A stretch of DNA of 64,000 bases from an alpha proteobacterium AAP38 (GTDB lineage: Bacteria > Pseudomonadota > Alphaproteobacteria > Azospirillales > Azospirillaceae). Below the pieces are notes generated by a model. It saw only the letters and a program-made list of their open reading frames with translations. It searched no databases and was not told where the DNA came from. Within the stretch, counting starts at the first letter, position 1, and every line of letters starts with the position of its first letter. The stretch is taken from the NCBI GenBank assembly GCA_001296005.1, contig LJHR01000009.1, positions 248,001 through 312,000 on the forward strand. The letters are read 5' to 3'. This document shows, piece by piece, positions 1 through 10,183 of this stretch. The position numbers were made by a program, and so were the translations under genes.

Positions 1-1
1 G

Positions 2-157
2 CTGTCGCGCGACCTGCAGGTCATGGACGCGTCTGCGATTTCGCTTGCCCGCGAGAACAAGATTCCCATCCTTGTCTTCTCCATCCAGAAGGACGGCGGT
101 TTCGCCGAAGTGATGGCCGGACAGGGCAAATTCACCATCATAACCGAAGAGGCATAA
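2..157 (+). CDS. pyrH: UMP kinase, C-terminal fragment (5' end outside window)
   Basis: An open frame runs in from the window edge and ends at TAA 155-157. The 51 visible residues look like the end of bacterial UMP kinase: an [16 protein letters not shown]-type helix and strand, then a KFTIITE-type tail. UMP kinase phosphorylates UMP to UDP in pyrimidine nucleotide synthesis. frr follows one base later, the usual pyrH-frr order. The call rests on this tail plus synteny; the nucleotide-binding core is not visible. Confidence 0.85.
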   Translation: MSRDLQVMDASAISLARENKIPILVFSIQKDGGFAEVMAGQGKFTIITEEA

Positions 158-158
158 G

Positions 159-719
159 GTGGCCGCTCCCGAACTGATCAAGGACATTGAGCGTCGCATG
201 GCCGGCGCGCTTGAGCAGCTCCGCAAGGAATTCGCGGGCCTGCGCACCGGGCGCGCTTCCGCCAACCTGCTGGAGCCGGTGACGGTTGAGGCCTATGGCA
301 CCACGGTTCCGCTGAACCAGGTCGCCAATATCTCCGTGCCGGAGCCGCGCCTGATCTCGGTGCAGGTGTTCGACCGATCCACGGTCAAATCGGTGGAAAA
401 GGCCATCCGTGATAGCGGTCTGGGCCTCAACCCGCAGACCGAAGGCTCGACCATCCGCGTGCCGATTCCGGAACTGAACTCCGAGCGCCGCAAGGAACTG
501 TCCAAGGTTGCCGCCAAGTATGCGGAGCAGACCCGGGTGGCCGTGCGCAATGTGCGTCGCGACGCGATGGACGCGCTGAAGAAGCTGCAGAAGGATGGTT
601 CCCTGTCCGAGGACGAGCAGAAGACCTGGTCCGACAAGGTCCAGGGCGTGACCGACGCCCACATCAAGAAGGTGGATGAGGCGCTGGCGACCAAGGAAAA
701 GGAAATCCTGCAGGTCTGA
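159..719 (+). CDS. frr: Ribosome recycling factor
   Basis: The 186-residue product matches the usual length of about 185. RRF works with EF-G in the cytosol to split post-termination ribosomes. Family features include the [13 protein letters not shown] segment near residue 30 and the basic stretch with RRKELSK and RNVRRDAMD in the three-helix-bundle domain. The start is GTG at 159, with AGAGG inside the pyrH end six bases upstream as Shine-Dalgarno. It lies one base after pyrH and 36 bases before uppS, so it is co-transcribed with both. Confidence 0.97.
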   Translation: MAAPELIKDIERRMAGALEQLRKEFAGLRTGRASANLLEPVTVEAYGTTVPLNQVANISVPEPRLISVQVFDRSTVKSVEKAIRDSGLGLNPQTEGSTIRVPIPELNSERRKELSKVAAKYAEQTRVAVRNVRRDAMDALKKLQKDGSLSEDEQKTWSDKVQGVTDAHIKKVDEALATKEKEILQV

Positions 720-755
720 TCGTTTCCCGGTACCCAAGGGTAAGGACCTGCTGCC

Positions 756-1496
756 ATGCCGGGCCCCGACACATCCGCGTTTCCGCCGCCGCCCACGCAC
801 ATCGCCATCATCATGGATGGCAATGGACGCTGGGCGACGGCACGGGGCCTGCCGCGCACGGCCGGGCATAAGAAGGGCGTGGACGCCGTCCGTCAGGCCA
901 TCGAGGGTGCTCGCGAACTTGGCGTGCGCTACCTGACGCTCTACAGTTTCTCGACTGAGAACTGGAGCCGTCCCCAGGACGAGGTGTCCACCCTGATGCA
1001 GCTCCTGCGCTTCTACCTGCGCGGGGAGATTGCCAAGCTGCACAAGAATGGCATCCAGCTGCGGGTGATCGGTGACCGCTCCCGTCTGTCGGCTGACATC
1101 CAGGCACTGATCAGCAATGCCGAGACGCTGACTGCCGACAATACCGACATGACGCTGGTGTTGGCCCTGTCCTATGGCGGGCGTCAGGAACTGGTCGATG
1201 CGGCGCGCAAGCTGGCGCAGGCGGTAGAGCGGGGGGAGATGACCCCCGGCGACATCACGACCGACACCTTTGCCCGCGAATTGACCACGGGCGGCAACAT
1301 TCCCGACCCCGATCTGATGATCCGCACCAGCGGCGAAAAGCGCATCAGCAATTTCCTGCTGTGGCAGCTAGCCTATGCGGAGATGGTTTTTCTGGATACG
1401 CTGTGGCCGGATTTCACCCGCCGCGATCTGGAAGCCGCCATCCAGGAATTCCACCGACGCGACCGGCGTTTCGGTGCCACGGCGGGAAGCCGTTGA
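756..1496 (+). CDS. uppS: Undecaprenyl diphosphate synthase (cis-prenyltransferase)
   Basis: The 246-residue enzyme condenses isopentenyl diphosphate with farnesyl diphosphate to make the C55 carrier lipid for peptidoglycan and O-antigen synthesis. The catalytic MDGNGRWA motif is at residues 21-28. The C-terminal RTSGEKRISNFLLWQ and YAEMVF segments are the conserved substrate- and Mg-binding signature. An AAGGA Shine-Dalgarno precedes ATG 756. cdsA begins seven bases after the stop, so both lipid steps sit together in the operon. Confidence 0.97.
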   Translation: MPGPDTSAFPPPPTHIAIIMDGNGRWATARGLPRTAGHKKGVDAVRQAIEGARELGVRYLTLYSFSTENWSRPQDEVSTLMQLLRFYLRGEIAKLHKNGIQLRVIGDRSRLSADIQALISNAETLTADNTDMTLVLALSYGGRQELVDAARKLAQAVERGEMTPGDITTDTFARELTTGGNIPDPDLMIRTSGEKRISNFLLWQLAYAEMVFLDTLWPDFTRRDLEAAIQEFHRRDRRFGATAGSR

Positions 1497-1503
1497 TATC
1501 GTG

Positions 1504-2409
1504 ATGGACAGCCAGACGCCCAACAAGAAGCCTCGGTCCAATTTCACGCAGCGCGTGATCTCCGCCATTGTCCTGGCACCGCCCGTGCTGGGGGCGGTCT
1601 GGTGGGGTGGGGTGCCGTTTCAGGTGCTGATGATGGTGGCGGTGGCGCTGTCCGCCTGGGAATATGCTCGCCTCGCTGTGCCGGGACAGCCCAAGGCCGT
1701 TTCACTCCTGTTGGTGGGCGTGCTGCCTCTTCTGGCCAACTCCATCATCTATCAAGATGATAGTGCTGGTGTGCGGGTCATTGTGATGTTGCCCGTTTTT
1801 GGGGCACTACTTTATGCCGTGGCCAAGTCACTGCGCTTCCCCAATCCCCGGCTCTTCGTCTTCGGACTGCCCTATGTGGCCTTTCCCTTCCTGTCGATGT
1901 ATTGGCTGCGCCTGGAGAGCGGCCCTTACGGCCTGGCGCTTTTCCTGTTCCTGCTGCTGTCCATCTGGGCCACCGATATCGGGGCCTATGCGGCGGGCAA
2001 GAGCATCGGCGGGCCGAAGCTGGCCCCGCGCATCAGTCCGAAGAAGACCTGGGCAGGCCTGATCGGCGGCATGGTGGCGTCGGCCACGCTGGGCGGGCTG
2101 TTCGGGGCGGCGCAGAGCGGGGATTGGCTGCCGGGCTGGCTGGTGCCGCCGGCAGCCACCGATGTGCCGCATGATGTATCGCTGGCCGCCATTGGCGCTT
2201 ATGCCGCCATCGGTGCCGTCTTGGCCGTGGCAGGGCAGGCGGGCGACCTGTTCGAGAGCTATATGAAGCGCCGCGTGGATGTGAAAGACAGTTCCAGGCT
2301 GATCCCTGGTCATGGTGGTATCCTTGACCGGATCGACGGGCTGCTGTTCGCGGCACCGCTCTATGCCTTGTTCGAAATGACGGCGGGGGAATGGGTGCGA
2401 TTTTGGTGA
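1504..2409 (+). CDS. cdsA: Phosphatidate cytidylyltransferase
   Basis: This roughly 301-residue multi-pass membrane protein makes CDP-diacylglycerol from phosphatidate and CTP, the entry to phospholipid synthesis. The C-terminal CDP-alcohol signature is clear: SYMKRR, then [18 protein letters not shown]. Several hydrophobic segments precede it. The frame is open upstream inside uppS, but family N-termini and the uppS stop favour ATG 1504; GTG 1501 is an alternative. The 3' end overlaps dxr. Confidence 0.95.
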   Translation: MDSQTPNKKPRSNFTQRVISAIVLAPPVLGAVWWGGVPFQVLMMVAVALSAWEYARLAVPGQPKAVSLLLVGVLPLLANSIIYQDDSAGVRVIVMLPVFGALLYAVAKSLRFPNPRLFVFGLPYVAFPFLSMYWLRLESGPYGLALFLFLLLSIWATDIGAYAAGKSIGGPKLAPRISPKKTWAGLIGGMVASATLGGLFGAAQSGDWLPGWLVPPAATDVPHDVSLAAIGAYAAIGAVLAVAGQAGDLFESYMKRRVDVKDSSRLIPGHGGILDRIDGLLFAAPLYALFEMTAGEWVRFW

Positions 2410-3587
2410 AGCCTGAGACGACGCGCCGCGTGACCGTGCTGGGCTGCACCGGATCGGTGGGGACCAATACTGTTCAGCTGCTGGCAGCCTATCCGGATCG
2501 TTTTCAGACAGAGGCGCTGGTCGCGGGCCGCAATGTGGCCAAGCTGGCCGAACAGGCCCGTCTGCTGCGTCCGGCCCTGGCCGTGGTCGCGGATGCGTCC
2601 GCCTATGCCGACCTGAAGGACGCCTTAGGCGGCACGGGCATTGAGCTGGCCGCCGGCCCCGCTGCTGTGGTGGAGGCGGCCAGCCGTCCCGCCGCCGATT
2701 GGGTGATGGCCGCCATTGTGGGGGCGGCCGGTCTGGCCCCGACGCTCGCCGCCGTGCAGCGCGGTGCCACGGTTGCGCTGGCCAACAAGGAAGTGCTGGT
2801 CTGTGCCGGTGAACTGGTGATGGCGGAGGTGCGCCGCTGCGGCGCCACCCTGCTGCCGGTGGACAGCGAACACAGCGCCATCTTCCAGGTGTTTGACGAG
2901 GCGCGGCGCGACCGTATTTCCCGCCTGATCCTGACCGCGTCGGGCGGACCCTTCCGTACCTGGACGCGCGATGCCATGCAGGGTGTGACGCCAGCCCAGG
3001 CCTGCGCCCATCCCAACTGGTCCATGGGCGCCAAGATCAGCGTCGACAGCGCCAGCATGATGAACAAGGGTCTTGAACTGATTGAGGCCCACCATCTGTT
3101 CGCCATGCCGGAGAGCCAGATCGACGTGCTGGTCCATCCGCAATCGGTGATCCATTCCCTGGTCGAATATATCGATGGCTCGGTACTGGCGCAGTTGGGC
3201 ACGCCCGACATGCGCACGCCCATTGCGGTGGCTCTGGCTTGGCCTGACCGGGTGGCGACACCGGGTGACCGGCTGGATCTGGTGAAGGCTGCCAGCCTGA
3301 CGTTCGAGTCGCCTGATCCGCTGCGATTCCCCGCTTTGGGGCTGGCACGGCGCGCCTTGCAAAGCGGGGGGGCGGCCCCTACAATCCTCAATGCGGCGAA
3401 TGAGGTGGCGGTTGCCGCCTTCCTGGCTGGAAATCTGGGCTTTCTGGATATTCCGCGCGTCGTTGAGAAAAGTCTGGCCACACTGGCGCATGCCCCATTG
3501 GGCACGCTGGCGGATGTGGAAGCGGCGGATGCGGAAGCACGTCGCCACGCCTTTGCCGAAATTGCGGTTTTATCTCGCGCGAACTGA
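2391..3587 (+). CDS. dxr: 1-deoxy-D-xylulose 5-phosphate reductoisomerase
   Basis: The 398-residue enzyme converts DXP to MEP with NADPH, the first committed step of the non-mevalonate isoprenoid pathway. This matches uppS upstream, which consumes isoprenoids. The N-terminal dinucleotide motif reads LGCTGSVG (usually GSTGSIG). [10 protein letters not shown] and the [17 protein letters not shown] loop carry metal and substrate ligands. ATG 2391 overlaps cdsA by 19 bases. GTG 2406 would give a 4-base GTGA overlap and is an alternative start. Confidence 0.96.
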   Translation: MGAILVKPETTRRVTVLGCTGSVGTNTVQLLAAYPDRFQTEALVAGRNVAKLAEQARLLRPALAVVADASAYADLKDALGGTGIELAAGPAAVVEAASRPAADWVMAAIVGAAGLAPTLAAVQRGATVALANKEVLVCAGELVMAEVRRCGATLLPVDSEHSAIFQVFDEARRDRISRLILTASGGPFRTWTRDAMQGVTPAQACAHPNWSMGAKISVDSASMMNKGLELIEAHHLFAMPESQIDVLVHPQSVIHSLVEYIDGSVLAQLGTPDMRTPIAVALAWPDRVATPGDRLDLVKAASLTFESPDPLRFPALGLARRALQSGGAAPTILNAANEVAVAAFLAGNLGFLDIPRVVEKSLATLAHAPLGTLADVEAADAEARRHAFAEIAVLSRAN

Positions 3588-3610
3588 ACGCGGCCCCTGG
3601 AGGCGCATTG

Positions 3611-4762
3611 ATGGAAGTCCTGGGCTTCATCTGGAATTACGGGGTGATGTTCCTTGTCGTGCTGACCATTCTGGTCTTCGTGCACGAGATGGGGCATTTC
3701 CTGGTGGCGCGCCGCAATGGCGTGCGGGTGGAGGTCTTCTCCATCGGCTTTGGGCCGGAGATTGTCGGTCGCACCGATCGTCTTGGCACGCGGTGGAAGT
3801 TCAGTCTGATCCCGCTGGGCGGCTATGTGAAGATGTTCGGGGATGCAGGTGCCGCCAGCACGCCCGGCACCGGGCTTGACCGGATGACGCCGGCGCAGCG
3901 CGCCGTGTCCTTCCACCACAAGCGGGTGGGGCAGCGCATGGCCATCGTGGCGGCGGGGCCGGCGGCGAACTTTCTGTTCGCCATCCTGGCGCTGGCCTTC
4001 ATGTTCATGGTCTATGGCCAGCCCTATACCCCGCCCGTGGTCCGCGAGATCCTGCCCGAGGGGGCGGCGGCGGAGGCCGGCATGAAGCCGGGCGACCGTA
4101 TCGTCTCCATGGATGGCCGCGACACGCCGCGTTTCGAGGACGTGCTGGGCGTCATCGTCATGAATCCGGGCCGCACCGTATCGATGGTGGTGGAACGGAT
4201 CGAGGCGGAGGGGGCAGAGCCCAAGCGCCTGGAACTGACCGTCACGCCGCGTGCGGAAAAGATGGAAGACCGGTTCGGCAATATCCATACGATAGGCCGG
4301 CTGGGGGTGATGCGTGGTAATGACGAATACCGTCGCCAGACGCCCCTGACCGCCATCTGGGAAGCCGGCAAGGAGACGGTCCGGTTGACGGAAGGCACGT
4401 TGGACGCCGTCTGGCAGATGGCGTTGGGCATGCGCAGCACGAATGAGCTGGGCGGGCCCATCCGCATCGCGCAGATGTCGGGCCAAGTGGCGCAGACGGG
4501 CTTCGTGACCATGATCTGGTTCGTGGCTGTCCTGTCCATCAATCTGGGCCTGATCAACCTGTTCCCCATTCCGATGCTGGACGGGGGACATCTGCTGTAT
4601 TACGCAGTGGAGGCCGTTCGCGGACGGCCTCTTGGCGAGAGGGCTCAGGAATATGGTTTCCGGGTCGGTCTGGCTTTGGTATTGACCTTGATGGTTTTCG
4701 CGACCTGGAATGACTTGGTTCAGCTCCGTGTCGTCGATTTCGTCAAGGGTGTCCTGTCTTAG
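3611..4762 (+). CDS. rseP: Site-2 intramembrane zinc metalloprotease RseP
   Basis: The roughly 383-residue inner-membrane protease cleaves membrane-anchored anti-sigma factors and signal-peptide remnants. The HEMGH zinc motif lies in the first membrane segment. A single PDZ domain spans about residues 120-200. The second active-site motif NLFPIPMLDGGH is near residue 318. GGAGG at 3599-3603 is a strong Shine-Dalgarno for ATG 3611; TTG 3608 is in frame but less likely. It lies directly upstream of bamA, as in many Proteobacteria, linking envelope stress sensing with outer-membrane assembly. Confidence 0.96.
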   Translation: MEVLGFIWNYGVMFLVVLTILVFVHEMGHFLVARRNGVRVEVFSIGFGPEIVGRTDRLGTRWKFSLIPLGGYVKMFGDAGAASTPGTGLDRMTPAQRAVSFHHKRVGQRMAIVAAGPAANFLFAILALAFMFMVYGQPYTPPVVREILPEGAAAEAGMKPGDRIVSMDGRDTPRFEDVLGVIVMNPGRTVSMVVERIEAEGAEPKRLELTVTPRAEKMEDRFGNIHTIGRLGVMRGNDEYRRQTPLTAIWEAGKETVRLTEGTLDAVWQMALGMRSTNELGGPIRIAQMSGQVAQTGFVTMIWFVAVLSINLGLINLFPIPMLDGGHLLYYAVEAVRGRPLGERAQEYGFRVGLALVLTLMVFATWNDLVQLRVVDFVKGVLS

Positions 4763-4779
4763 CCTTTTTGGGGGAACAG

Positions 4780-7107
4780 TTGGTCTCGGTTTCCAGGTTC
4801 GCGCTGTGCCTGCTGCTAGGCGGCACCGCAACATCTGTCATCGCGCTGTCGACCGGCGCCATGGCCCAGGAGGCGTTTGATGGTGGCATCATTCGCGAAA
4901 TCCGCGTCGAGGGGTCGCAGCGCATCGAAGGCGCCACGGTCCAGTCGTACCTGACGGTACGGCCCGGCGACAATTTCGATCCCGACAAGATCGACCAGTC
5001 GCTGAAGTCGCTCTTCGCGACCGGCCTGTTCGCGGACGTGTCGATCCGGCGCGAAGGCGGCGTGATGCTGGTGCAGGTGGTGGAAAATCCCATCATCAAC
5101 CGCATTGCGTTTGAAGGGAACAAGCGCATCAAGACCGAGGATATCAATCCCGAGGTTCAGTTGCGCCCCCGCACCGTCTATACCCGCACCCGCGTGCAGA
5201 ACGATGTGGAGCGTATCCAGGAACTCTATCGCCGCAAGGGCCGCTTCGCCGCGCGCATCGAGCCGAAGATCGTTCAGTTGGAACAGAACCGCGTCGACCT
5301 GATCTTCGAAATCGAAGAAGGCCAGATGACGGGCGTGCAGGCCATCAACTTCGTGAACAACAACGTGTTCGACGATGATGAACTGCGCGAGATCATGATC
5401 ACCAAGGAGTCGCGCTGGTGGCGGTTCCTGTCGTCCAACGACAATTATGATCCCGAGCGTTTGCGCTATGACCAGGAGCAGGTCCGCCGCTTCTATCTGC
5501 GCAACGGCTATGCTGACTTTAAGGTGCTGACCTCGGTCGCGGAATTGACCCCCGATCGCGAGGAATTCTTCATCACCATGACGGTGGATGAGGGCAAGCG
5601 CTATAAGTTCGGCAAGATCGAAATCCAGTCGGAAATCCCCGACATTGATGTGACGCCGCTCTATGAGGCCATCAACGCCTATTCCGGCGAATGGTACAAT
5701 GGCGACAAGATCGAAGAGAGCATCACCGCCCTGACCAACCGGTTGGGCGACCTGCAATATGCCTTCATCGATATCGACCCGCTGTTGGAGCGCAATCAGG
5801 AAGATCAGACCATCAATCTGGTCTTTGAACTGAAGGAAAGCCCGCGCGTCTTTGTTGAGCGTGTCGACATTGTTGGCAACTACAATACGCTGGACAAGGT
5901 CATCCGCCGCGAAATGCTGCTGGTTGAAGGCGACCCGTTCAGCGTCTCCAAGGTCAAGCGCTCCGAACAGCGCATCAAGGATCTGGGTTACTTCCTGGAT
6001 AGCGGCGTTGAGGTGAAGACGGAGGAGGGCAGCAGCCGCGATCAGTCCGTGATCACGGTCGAGGTCGAGGAACAGCCCACCGGTGAAATCCAGCTGGGTG
6101 CCGGTTACTCCTCCACTGACGGCGCGCTGCTGGACTTTTCGATCCGCCAGCGCAACCTGCTGGGCAAGGGCCAGGACCTGCGCCTGTCCACCCTGCTGTC
6201 GAGCCGCAGCTTCGAGGTGGATCTGGGCTTTACCGAGCCCTACTTCCTGGACCGCGATCTGGCGGCTGGTGTCGATCTGTTCCGCGTGGTTCGCGACAAT
6301 CGCGACACCATCTCCTACGATCTGGAATCGACCGGTGTCGTGCTGCGCGCCGGCTACCCGCTGTCGGAAAAGCTGCGCCAGCGCATCAGCTACTCGCTGG
6401 TTCAGAACAAGATCGACAATATCTATTTCGGCTCGTCCCTGTTCCTGCAGGATCAGCTGGGCACCACCATCACCTCGTCTGTGGAAAGCCAGCTGCTTTA
6501 TGATGAGCGTGACAGCAAGATCGAGCCGACCAGCGGCTTCTATGGCCTGTGGTCGGTTGAATTCGCCGGTGTCGGCGGTGACACCCGCTATCTGCGTAAC
6601 CGCATCACGGCGGGTCAGTATTGGGAGCCGTTCGAGGAAGTGGTGCTGGGTCTGACTACCGAGGCTGGTTACATCTGGGGCATGGGCAAGGACCTGCGCA
6701 TCAATGACCGCTTCTTCATCGGTGGTGACACGCTGCGCGGCTTTGAGATTGGTGGTATCGGTCCCCGCAACGTGCCCGATCCGAACAATCCGGAAAACAG
6801 CGACGCGCTGGGCGGTACCATCTTCAGCCGCGCCAGCCTGGAACTGACCACGAAGCTGGGCCTGCCGGACGAGCTGGGCGTGAAGGCGCACGCCTTCTAC
6901 GATGCCGGTACCCTGACGGCGGCCAAGGAAACGCCGGGCGTCGGGGATGTGTTCCGCGACAGCAACAAGGTCCGCATGTCGGCCGGTGTCGGTGTGTCGT
7001 GGAAGTCGCCCTTTGGTCCGATCCGTCTGGATTTGGCCTATCCGATCGCCAAGGAACCGTATGACCAGACCGAAACGCTGAAGTTCAGCTTCGGTACCCG
7101 GTTCTGA
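4780..7107 (+). CDS. bamA: Outer membrane protein assembly factor BamA
   Basis: The product is about 775 residues. A signal peptide ends near AMAQ, five POTRA repeats fill roughly residues 25-440, and a 16-strand beta-barrel follows. The barrel contains the conserved LRGF motif (FIGGDTLRGFEIGG) and ends in the beta-signal phenylalanine (SFGTRF). BamA folds and inserts outer-membrane proteins. There is no ATG near the start. TTG 4780 is preceded by GGGGGA at 4770-4775 and gives a compact signal peptide; TTG 4768 is the upstream alternative. Confidence 0.97.
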   Translation: MVSVSRFALCLLLGGTATSVIALSTGAMAQEAFDGGIIREIRVEGSQRIEGATVQSYLTVRPGDNFDPDKIDQSLKSLFATGLFADVSIRREGGVMLVQVVENPIINRIAFEGNKRIKTEDINPEVQLRPRTVYTRTRVQNDVERIQELYRRKGRFAARIEPKIVQLEQNRVDLIFEIEEGQMTGVQAINFVNNNVFDDDELREIMITKESRWWRFLSSNDNYDPERLRYDQEQVRRFYLRNGYADFKVLTSVAELTPDREEFFITMTVDEGKRYKFGKIEIQSEIPDIDVTPLYEAINAYSGEWYNGDKIEESITALTNRLGDLQYAFIDIDPLLERNQEDQTINLVFELKESPRVFVERVDIVGNYNTLDKVIRREMLLVEGDPFSVSKVKRSEQRIKDLGYFLDSGVEVKTEEGSSRDQSVITVEVEEQPTGEIQLGAGYSSTDGALLDFSIRQRNLLGKGQDLRLSTLLSSRSFEVDLGFTEPYFLDRDLAAGVDLFRVVRDNRDTISYDLESTGVVLRAGYPLSEKLRQRISYSLVQNKIDNIYFGSSLFLQDQLGTTITSSVESQLLYDERDSKIEPTSGFYGLWSVEFAGVGGDTRYLRNRITAGQYWEPFEEVVLGLTTEAGYIWGMGKDLRINDRFFIGGDTLRGFEIGGIGPRNVPDPNNPENSDALGGTIFSRASLELTTKLGLPDELGVKAHAFYDAGTLTAAKETPGVGDVFRDSNKVRMSAGVGVSWKSPFGPIRLDLAYPIAKEPYDQTETLKFSFGTRF

Positions 7108-7121
7108 CGGGGGGTCGGGCC

Positions 7122-7724
7122 TTGGCGCTTCGCCCCATCGCCCTTCTGTTCACCGGCCTGGCGCTTGTGGCCGGGCCGGCTGCATCTTATGGCCAGGAGG
7201 TTGCGGTCCCGCAGACGCAGGCGTCGCAACCTGCCCGGCGGCTGCCCTATGCCCAGGTGGCCGTGGTGGATATCCCCACCATCCTGCAGCAGGCCACGGC
7301 CATGCGGACCATCCAGCAGCAGCTTGATGTGCAGAAGGAACAGTTGCAGCGTGACGTGGCGCAGCAGCAGGAAGGGTTGCGGGTCGCGGAGCAGGAACTG
7401 GCCCGTCTGCGCCAGACCGTTGCAGTTGAAGAGTTCGACCGTAAACGGACGGAATTCGAAACCCAGGTGTCCGCCACCGGGCGTGCCTTGCAGGAACGTA
7501 CCCGCCGCCTGGATATCGCCTTCAACCAGGCCCGTAACAGTGTGATCAACACGTTGGATCAGGTGATCGCCGAGGTGGCGAAGGAGGCCGGTGCGACGTT
7601 GGTGATCTCCCGGCAATTCATCGTTTATCAGGCGGGCGGTGCCGCCGATATCACGTCGGAAGTGCTGGAACGTCTCAATGGCCGTCTGCCGCATGTGACG
7701 GTCAGCGTTCCGCCGCCGACATAA
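7122..7724 (+). CDS. skp: OmpH/Skp-family periplasmic chaperone
   Basis: The 200-residue product has an N-terminal signal peptide cleaved near AASYGQ. A long Gln-, Arg- and Glu-rich coiled coil follows (about residues 55-150), the tentacle region of the Skp trimer that shields unfolded outer-membrane proteins. Position between bamA and lpxD is the classic Skp location. The start is TTG 7122, 14 bases after the bamA stop, with a G-rich Shine-Dalgarno. It is longer than E. coli Skp (about 160 residues), with extra sequence at the N-terminus. Confidence 0.9.
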   Translation: MALRPIALLFTGLALVAGPAASYGQEVAVPQTQASQPARRLPYAQVAVVDIPTILQQATAMRTIQQQLDVQKEQLQRDVAQQQEGLRVAEQELARLRQTVAVEEFDRKRTEFETQVSATGRALQERTRRLDIAFNQARNSVINTLDQVIAEVAKEAGATLVISRQFIVYQAGGAADITSEVLERLNGRLPHVTVSVPPPT

Positions 7725-7763
7725 GGGCCGGACGGTCCCCATTTTCGCCGGAAGGAAACCCTC

Positions 7764-8813
7764 ATGGCCGATCCCCGTTTCTTCGACCGTGCCGGCCCCT
7801 TCACGCTGGCTGACCTCGCCGCCTGTTCCGGTGCGACGGTGGCGCCCGGTGCCGATCCTGGCCTGGTGCTGACCGATGTTGCCCCGCTGGATCAGGCCGG
7901 GGAAGGGCAGCTGTCCTTCCTGGATAACCGCAAATATGTGGAGGCGTTTCAGGCCAGCCGGGCAGCGGCTTGCGTGGTGCATCCCGTCCTGGCCGACAAG
8001 GCGCCGGCGGGCATGGCGCTACTGCTGTCGACCAAGCCCTATCGCAGCTATGCGCTGTGTGCCCAGGCCTTCTACCCGCTGCCGGCGTCCAGCGGCCTGA
8101 TCTCCCCGGCGGCGCATGTCGATCCGACGGCGGTTCTGGCTGAGAATGTGGAGGTTGCCGCAGGGGCGGTGATTGAGGCGGGGGCAGAGATTGGGCCACG
8201 CACGCGTATCGCCGCCAATGCCGTGGTTGGGTGCAATGTCCGCATCGGTGCCGACAGTGTGATCGGTGCCTGCGCCTCCCTGTCCCATTGCCTGATTGGC
8301 GACCGCGTCGTGATTTATCCTGGCGCCCGTATCGGTCAGGATGGTTTTGGCTTTGCCATGGATGTCACTGGCCATGTCCGCGTGCCGCAATTGGGCCGGG
8401 TTATCATCGAGGATGATGTGGAGGTGGGGGCCAACAGCACCATCGACCGTGGTGCCGGCCCCGATACGATCATTGGCAGGGGCACGATGATTGATAATCT
8501 GGTCCAGATCGGGCACAACGTCACGCTTGGTGCCGGCTGCGTCATTGTGGCCCAGTCCGGCATCTCGGGCAGCACGAAGTTCGATCATCATGCTGTGTTG
8601 GCGGCGCAGGCAGGGGTGGCCGGTCATCTTTCCATCGGGGCGGGGGCCCGCATCGCGGCACAAAGCGGCGTGATGCGGGATGTACCGCCGATGACGGAGG
8701 TGTTCGGCACGCCGGCGCAGCCCAAGCGGCAATATTTCCGCCAGGTCGCCATGATGGCGCGGCTGGCGAAGGGGAAAAGTGGACGGGGCGATGAGCACGA
8801 CGGAAACGAATAA
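7764..8813 (+). CDS. lpxD: UDP-3-O-acylglucosamine N-acyltransferase
   Basis: The 349-residue enzyme adds the N-linked hydroxyacyl chain to UDP-3-O-acyl-glucosamine, the third lipid A step. An N-terminal uridine-binding domain (about residues 1-110) precedes a left-handed beta-helix of hexapeptide repeats. The catalytic histidine is in [18 protein letters not shown] lies just before ATG 7764. The 3' end overlaps fabZ by 23 bases. Confidence 0.96.
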   Translation: MADPRFFDRAGPFTLADLAACSGATVAPGADPGLVLTDVAPLDQAGEGQLSFLDNRKYVEAFQASRAAACVVHPVLADKAPAGMALLLSTKPYRSYALCAQAFYPLPASSGLISPAAHVDPTAVLAENVEVAAGAVIEAGAEIGPRTRIAANAVVGCNVRIGADSVIGACASLSHCLIGDRVVIYPGARIGQDGFGFAMDVTGHVRVPQLGRVIIEDDVEVGANSTIDRGAGPDTIIGRGTMIDNLVQIGHNVTLGAGCVIVAQSGISGSTKFDHHAVLAAQAGVAGHLSIGAGARIAAQSGVMRDVPPMTEVFGTPAQPKRQYFRQVAMMARLAKGKSGRGDEHDGNE

Positions 8814-9264
8814 GGTTGCGGTGACCGACCTGGATATCAACCGGATCATGGAGTTGATCCCGCACCGGTATCCGATGCTTCTGGTGGACAAGGTAAAGGA
8901 CATCGTCCCCGGTGAAAGCTGCACCGGCATTAAGAACGTGACGATGAACGAGCCGCAGTTCACGGGCCACTTCCCGCAGAAGCCGGTGTTCCCCGGCGTC
9001 ATGATCGTGGAAGCCATGGCCCAGACCTCGGCCATCCTGGTCATGCAGACCCTGGGACAGGAGGCGGAGGGCCGTCTAGTGTATTTCATGGGGATTGAGG
9101 AGGCGAAGTTCCGCCGCCCCATCGTTCCCGGCGACCAGATCCATATCAAGGTCCAGAAGATCCAGAACCGCCGCAATGTGTGGAAGTTCAAGGGCGAGGC
9201 CTGGGTCGACGGCAACCTGCATGCCGAGGCGACCTACACGGCCATGATCGTCATGGGTGATTAA
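8791..9264 (+). CDS. fabZ: 3-hydroxyacyl-[acyl-carrier-protein] dehydratase
   Basis: This roughly 157-residue hot-dog-fold enzyme dehydrates 3-hydroxyacyl-ACP in fatty acid elongation. It competes with LpxA and LpxD for the same substrates, which explains its conserved place between them. Catalytic His lies in [11 protein letters not shown] and Glu in IVEAMAQ; the HRYPMLLVD motif is near residue 24. ATG 8791 overlaps lpxD by 23 bases; GTG 8779 upstream is in frame. A 123-base gap with two hairpins follows before lpxA. Confidence 0.96.
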   Translation: MSTTETNKVAVTDLDINRIMELIPHRYPMLLVDKVKDIVPGESCTGIKNVTMNEPQFTGHFPQKPVFPGVMIVEAMAQTSAILVMQTLGQEAEGRLVYFMGIEEAKFRRPIVPGDQIHIKVQKIQNRRNVWKFKGEAWVDGNLHAEATYTAMIVMGD

Positions 9265-9316
9265 GGTCGGTTTCCGCTCCTTTTGGTGGACACGGGGCCG
9301 ACGTAATTTTGTCAAA

Positions 9317-9358
9317 CGCCTTTGCTAAAGGCGATGGGAAGGGCGGGCGACCGCCCTT
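9317..9358 (+). other. Two adjacent stem-loops in the fabZ-lpxA gap
   Basis: CGCCTTT 9317-9323 pairs perfectly with AAAGGCG 9327-9333 over a 3-base loop. AAGGGCGG 9339-9346 pairs with CCGCCCTT 9351-9358 over a GCGA tetraloop. The second stem looks like a terminator but lacks a real T-run. These may slow polymerase or shape mRNA stability inside the operon. The Shine-Dalgarno of lpxA follows at about 9371-9378. Confidence 0.5.
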
Positions 9359-9387
9359 TCGCATGTCAGGAAGAGAAGGGTCGGCCC

Positions 9388-10176
9388 ATGAGCGCCAATA
9401 TCCATCCCAGTGCCATTGTCGATCCCGGTGCCCGCATCGCTGCAGGTGTGGAAATCGGTCCTTTCTGTGTGGTGGGGCCGCATGTGGTGCTGGGTGATTA
9501 TGTGCGCCTGATCAGTCATGTTGCCATTGATGGCCGCACGACCATTGGTGAAGGCACCATCGTCTATCCCTTCGCCTCGCTGGGCCATGCGCCGCAGGAT
9601 CTGAAATACAAGGGCGAGCCGTCAGAACTGATCATCGGGCGCCATAACCGCATCCGTGAAAATGTCACCATGAATACCGGCACAGAGGGTGGCGGCATGG
9701 TGACCCGTGTCGGTGACGGCGGCCTGTTCATGGTCGGTGTCCATGTTGGCCATGATTGCATCGTTGGCAACAACGTGATCTTGGCCAACAATGCCACCCT
9801 GGGCGGGCATGTGGTGGTGGGTGATCATGCCGTTCTGGGCGGCCTGTCGGCGGTACATCAGTTCGTGCGCATCGGTGCCCATGCCATGATCGGCGGCATG
9901 TCGGGGGTGGAGGCTGACGTCATCCCCTATGGTCTGGTGAAGGGCGACCGCGCCTTCCTGGCCGGGCTCAATCTGGTCGGGTTGCAGCGCCGTGGCTTTG
10001 CCAAGGAAGACATCCACGCCCTGCGCGCCGCGTTCCGCCAGTTGTTCGAGGGTGAAGGCAAGATGGCCGACCGCATCGCGGCCGTGACGGCGGAAGCCGG
10101 TGGCGTCCAGGCCGTGGCCGATATCCTGTCCTTCCTGGCCGACCGGGGCAGCCGTGCCCTGACCCAACTCCGCTGA
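9388..10176 (+). CDS. lpxA: Acyl-ACP--UDP-N-acetylglucosamine O-acyltransferase
   Basis: The 262-residue enzyme performs the first lipid A step, O-acylating UDP-GlcNAc from hydroxyacyl-ACP. The N-terminal beta-helix of hexapeptide repeats starts SANIHPSAIVDPGA. The catalytic histidine lies in VHVGHDCIVGNN, and GHAPQDLKYKGE lines the active site. A C-terminal helical domain follows. AGAAGGG precedes ATG 9388. The frame stays open upstream to 9322, but that part reads through the hairpin region and does not look like LpxA. Confidence 0.97.
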   Translation: MSANIHPSAIVDPGARIAAGVEIGPFCVVGPHVVLGDYVRLISHVAIDGRTTIGEGTIVYPFASLGHAPQDLKYKGEPSELIIGRHNRIRENVTMNTGTEGGGMVTRVGDGGLFMVGVHVGHDCIVGNNVILANNATLGGHVVVGDHAVLGGLSAVHQFVRIGAHAMIGGMSGVEADVIPYGLVKGDRAFLAGLNLVGLQRRGFAKEDIHALRAAFRQLFEGEGKMADRIAAVTAEAGGVQAVADILSFLADRGSRALTQLR

Positions 10177-10183
10177 CCCTGCC

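Noticed and set aside
2603-6891. Very long minus-strand open frames opposite dxr, rseP and bamA
   Set aside because: High G+C suppresses stop codons on the opposite strand. The translations are His/Arg/Gln-rich and resemble no family, while the plus-strand genes are unmistakable.
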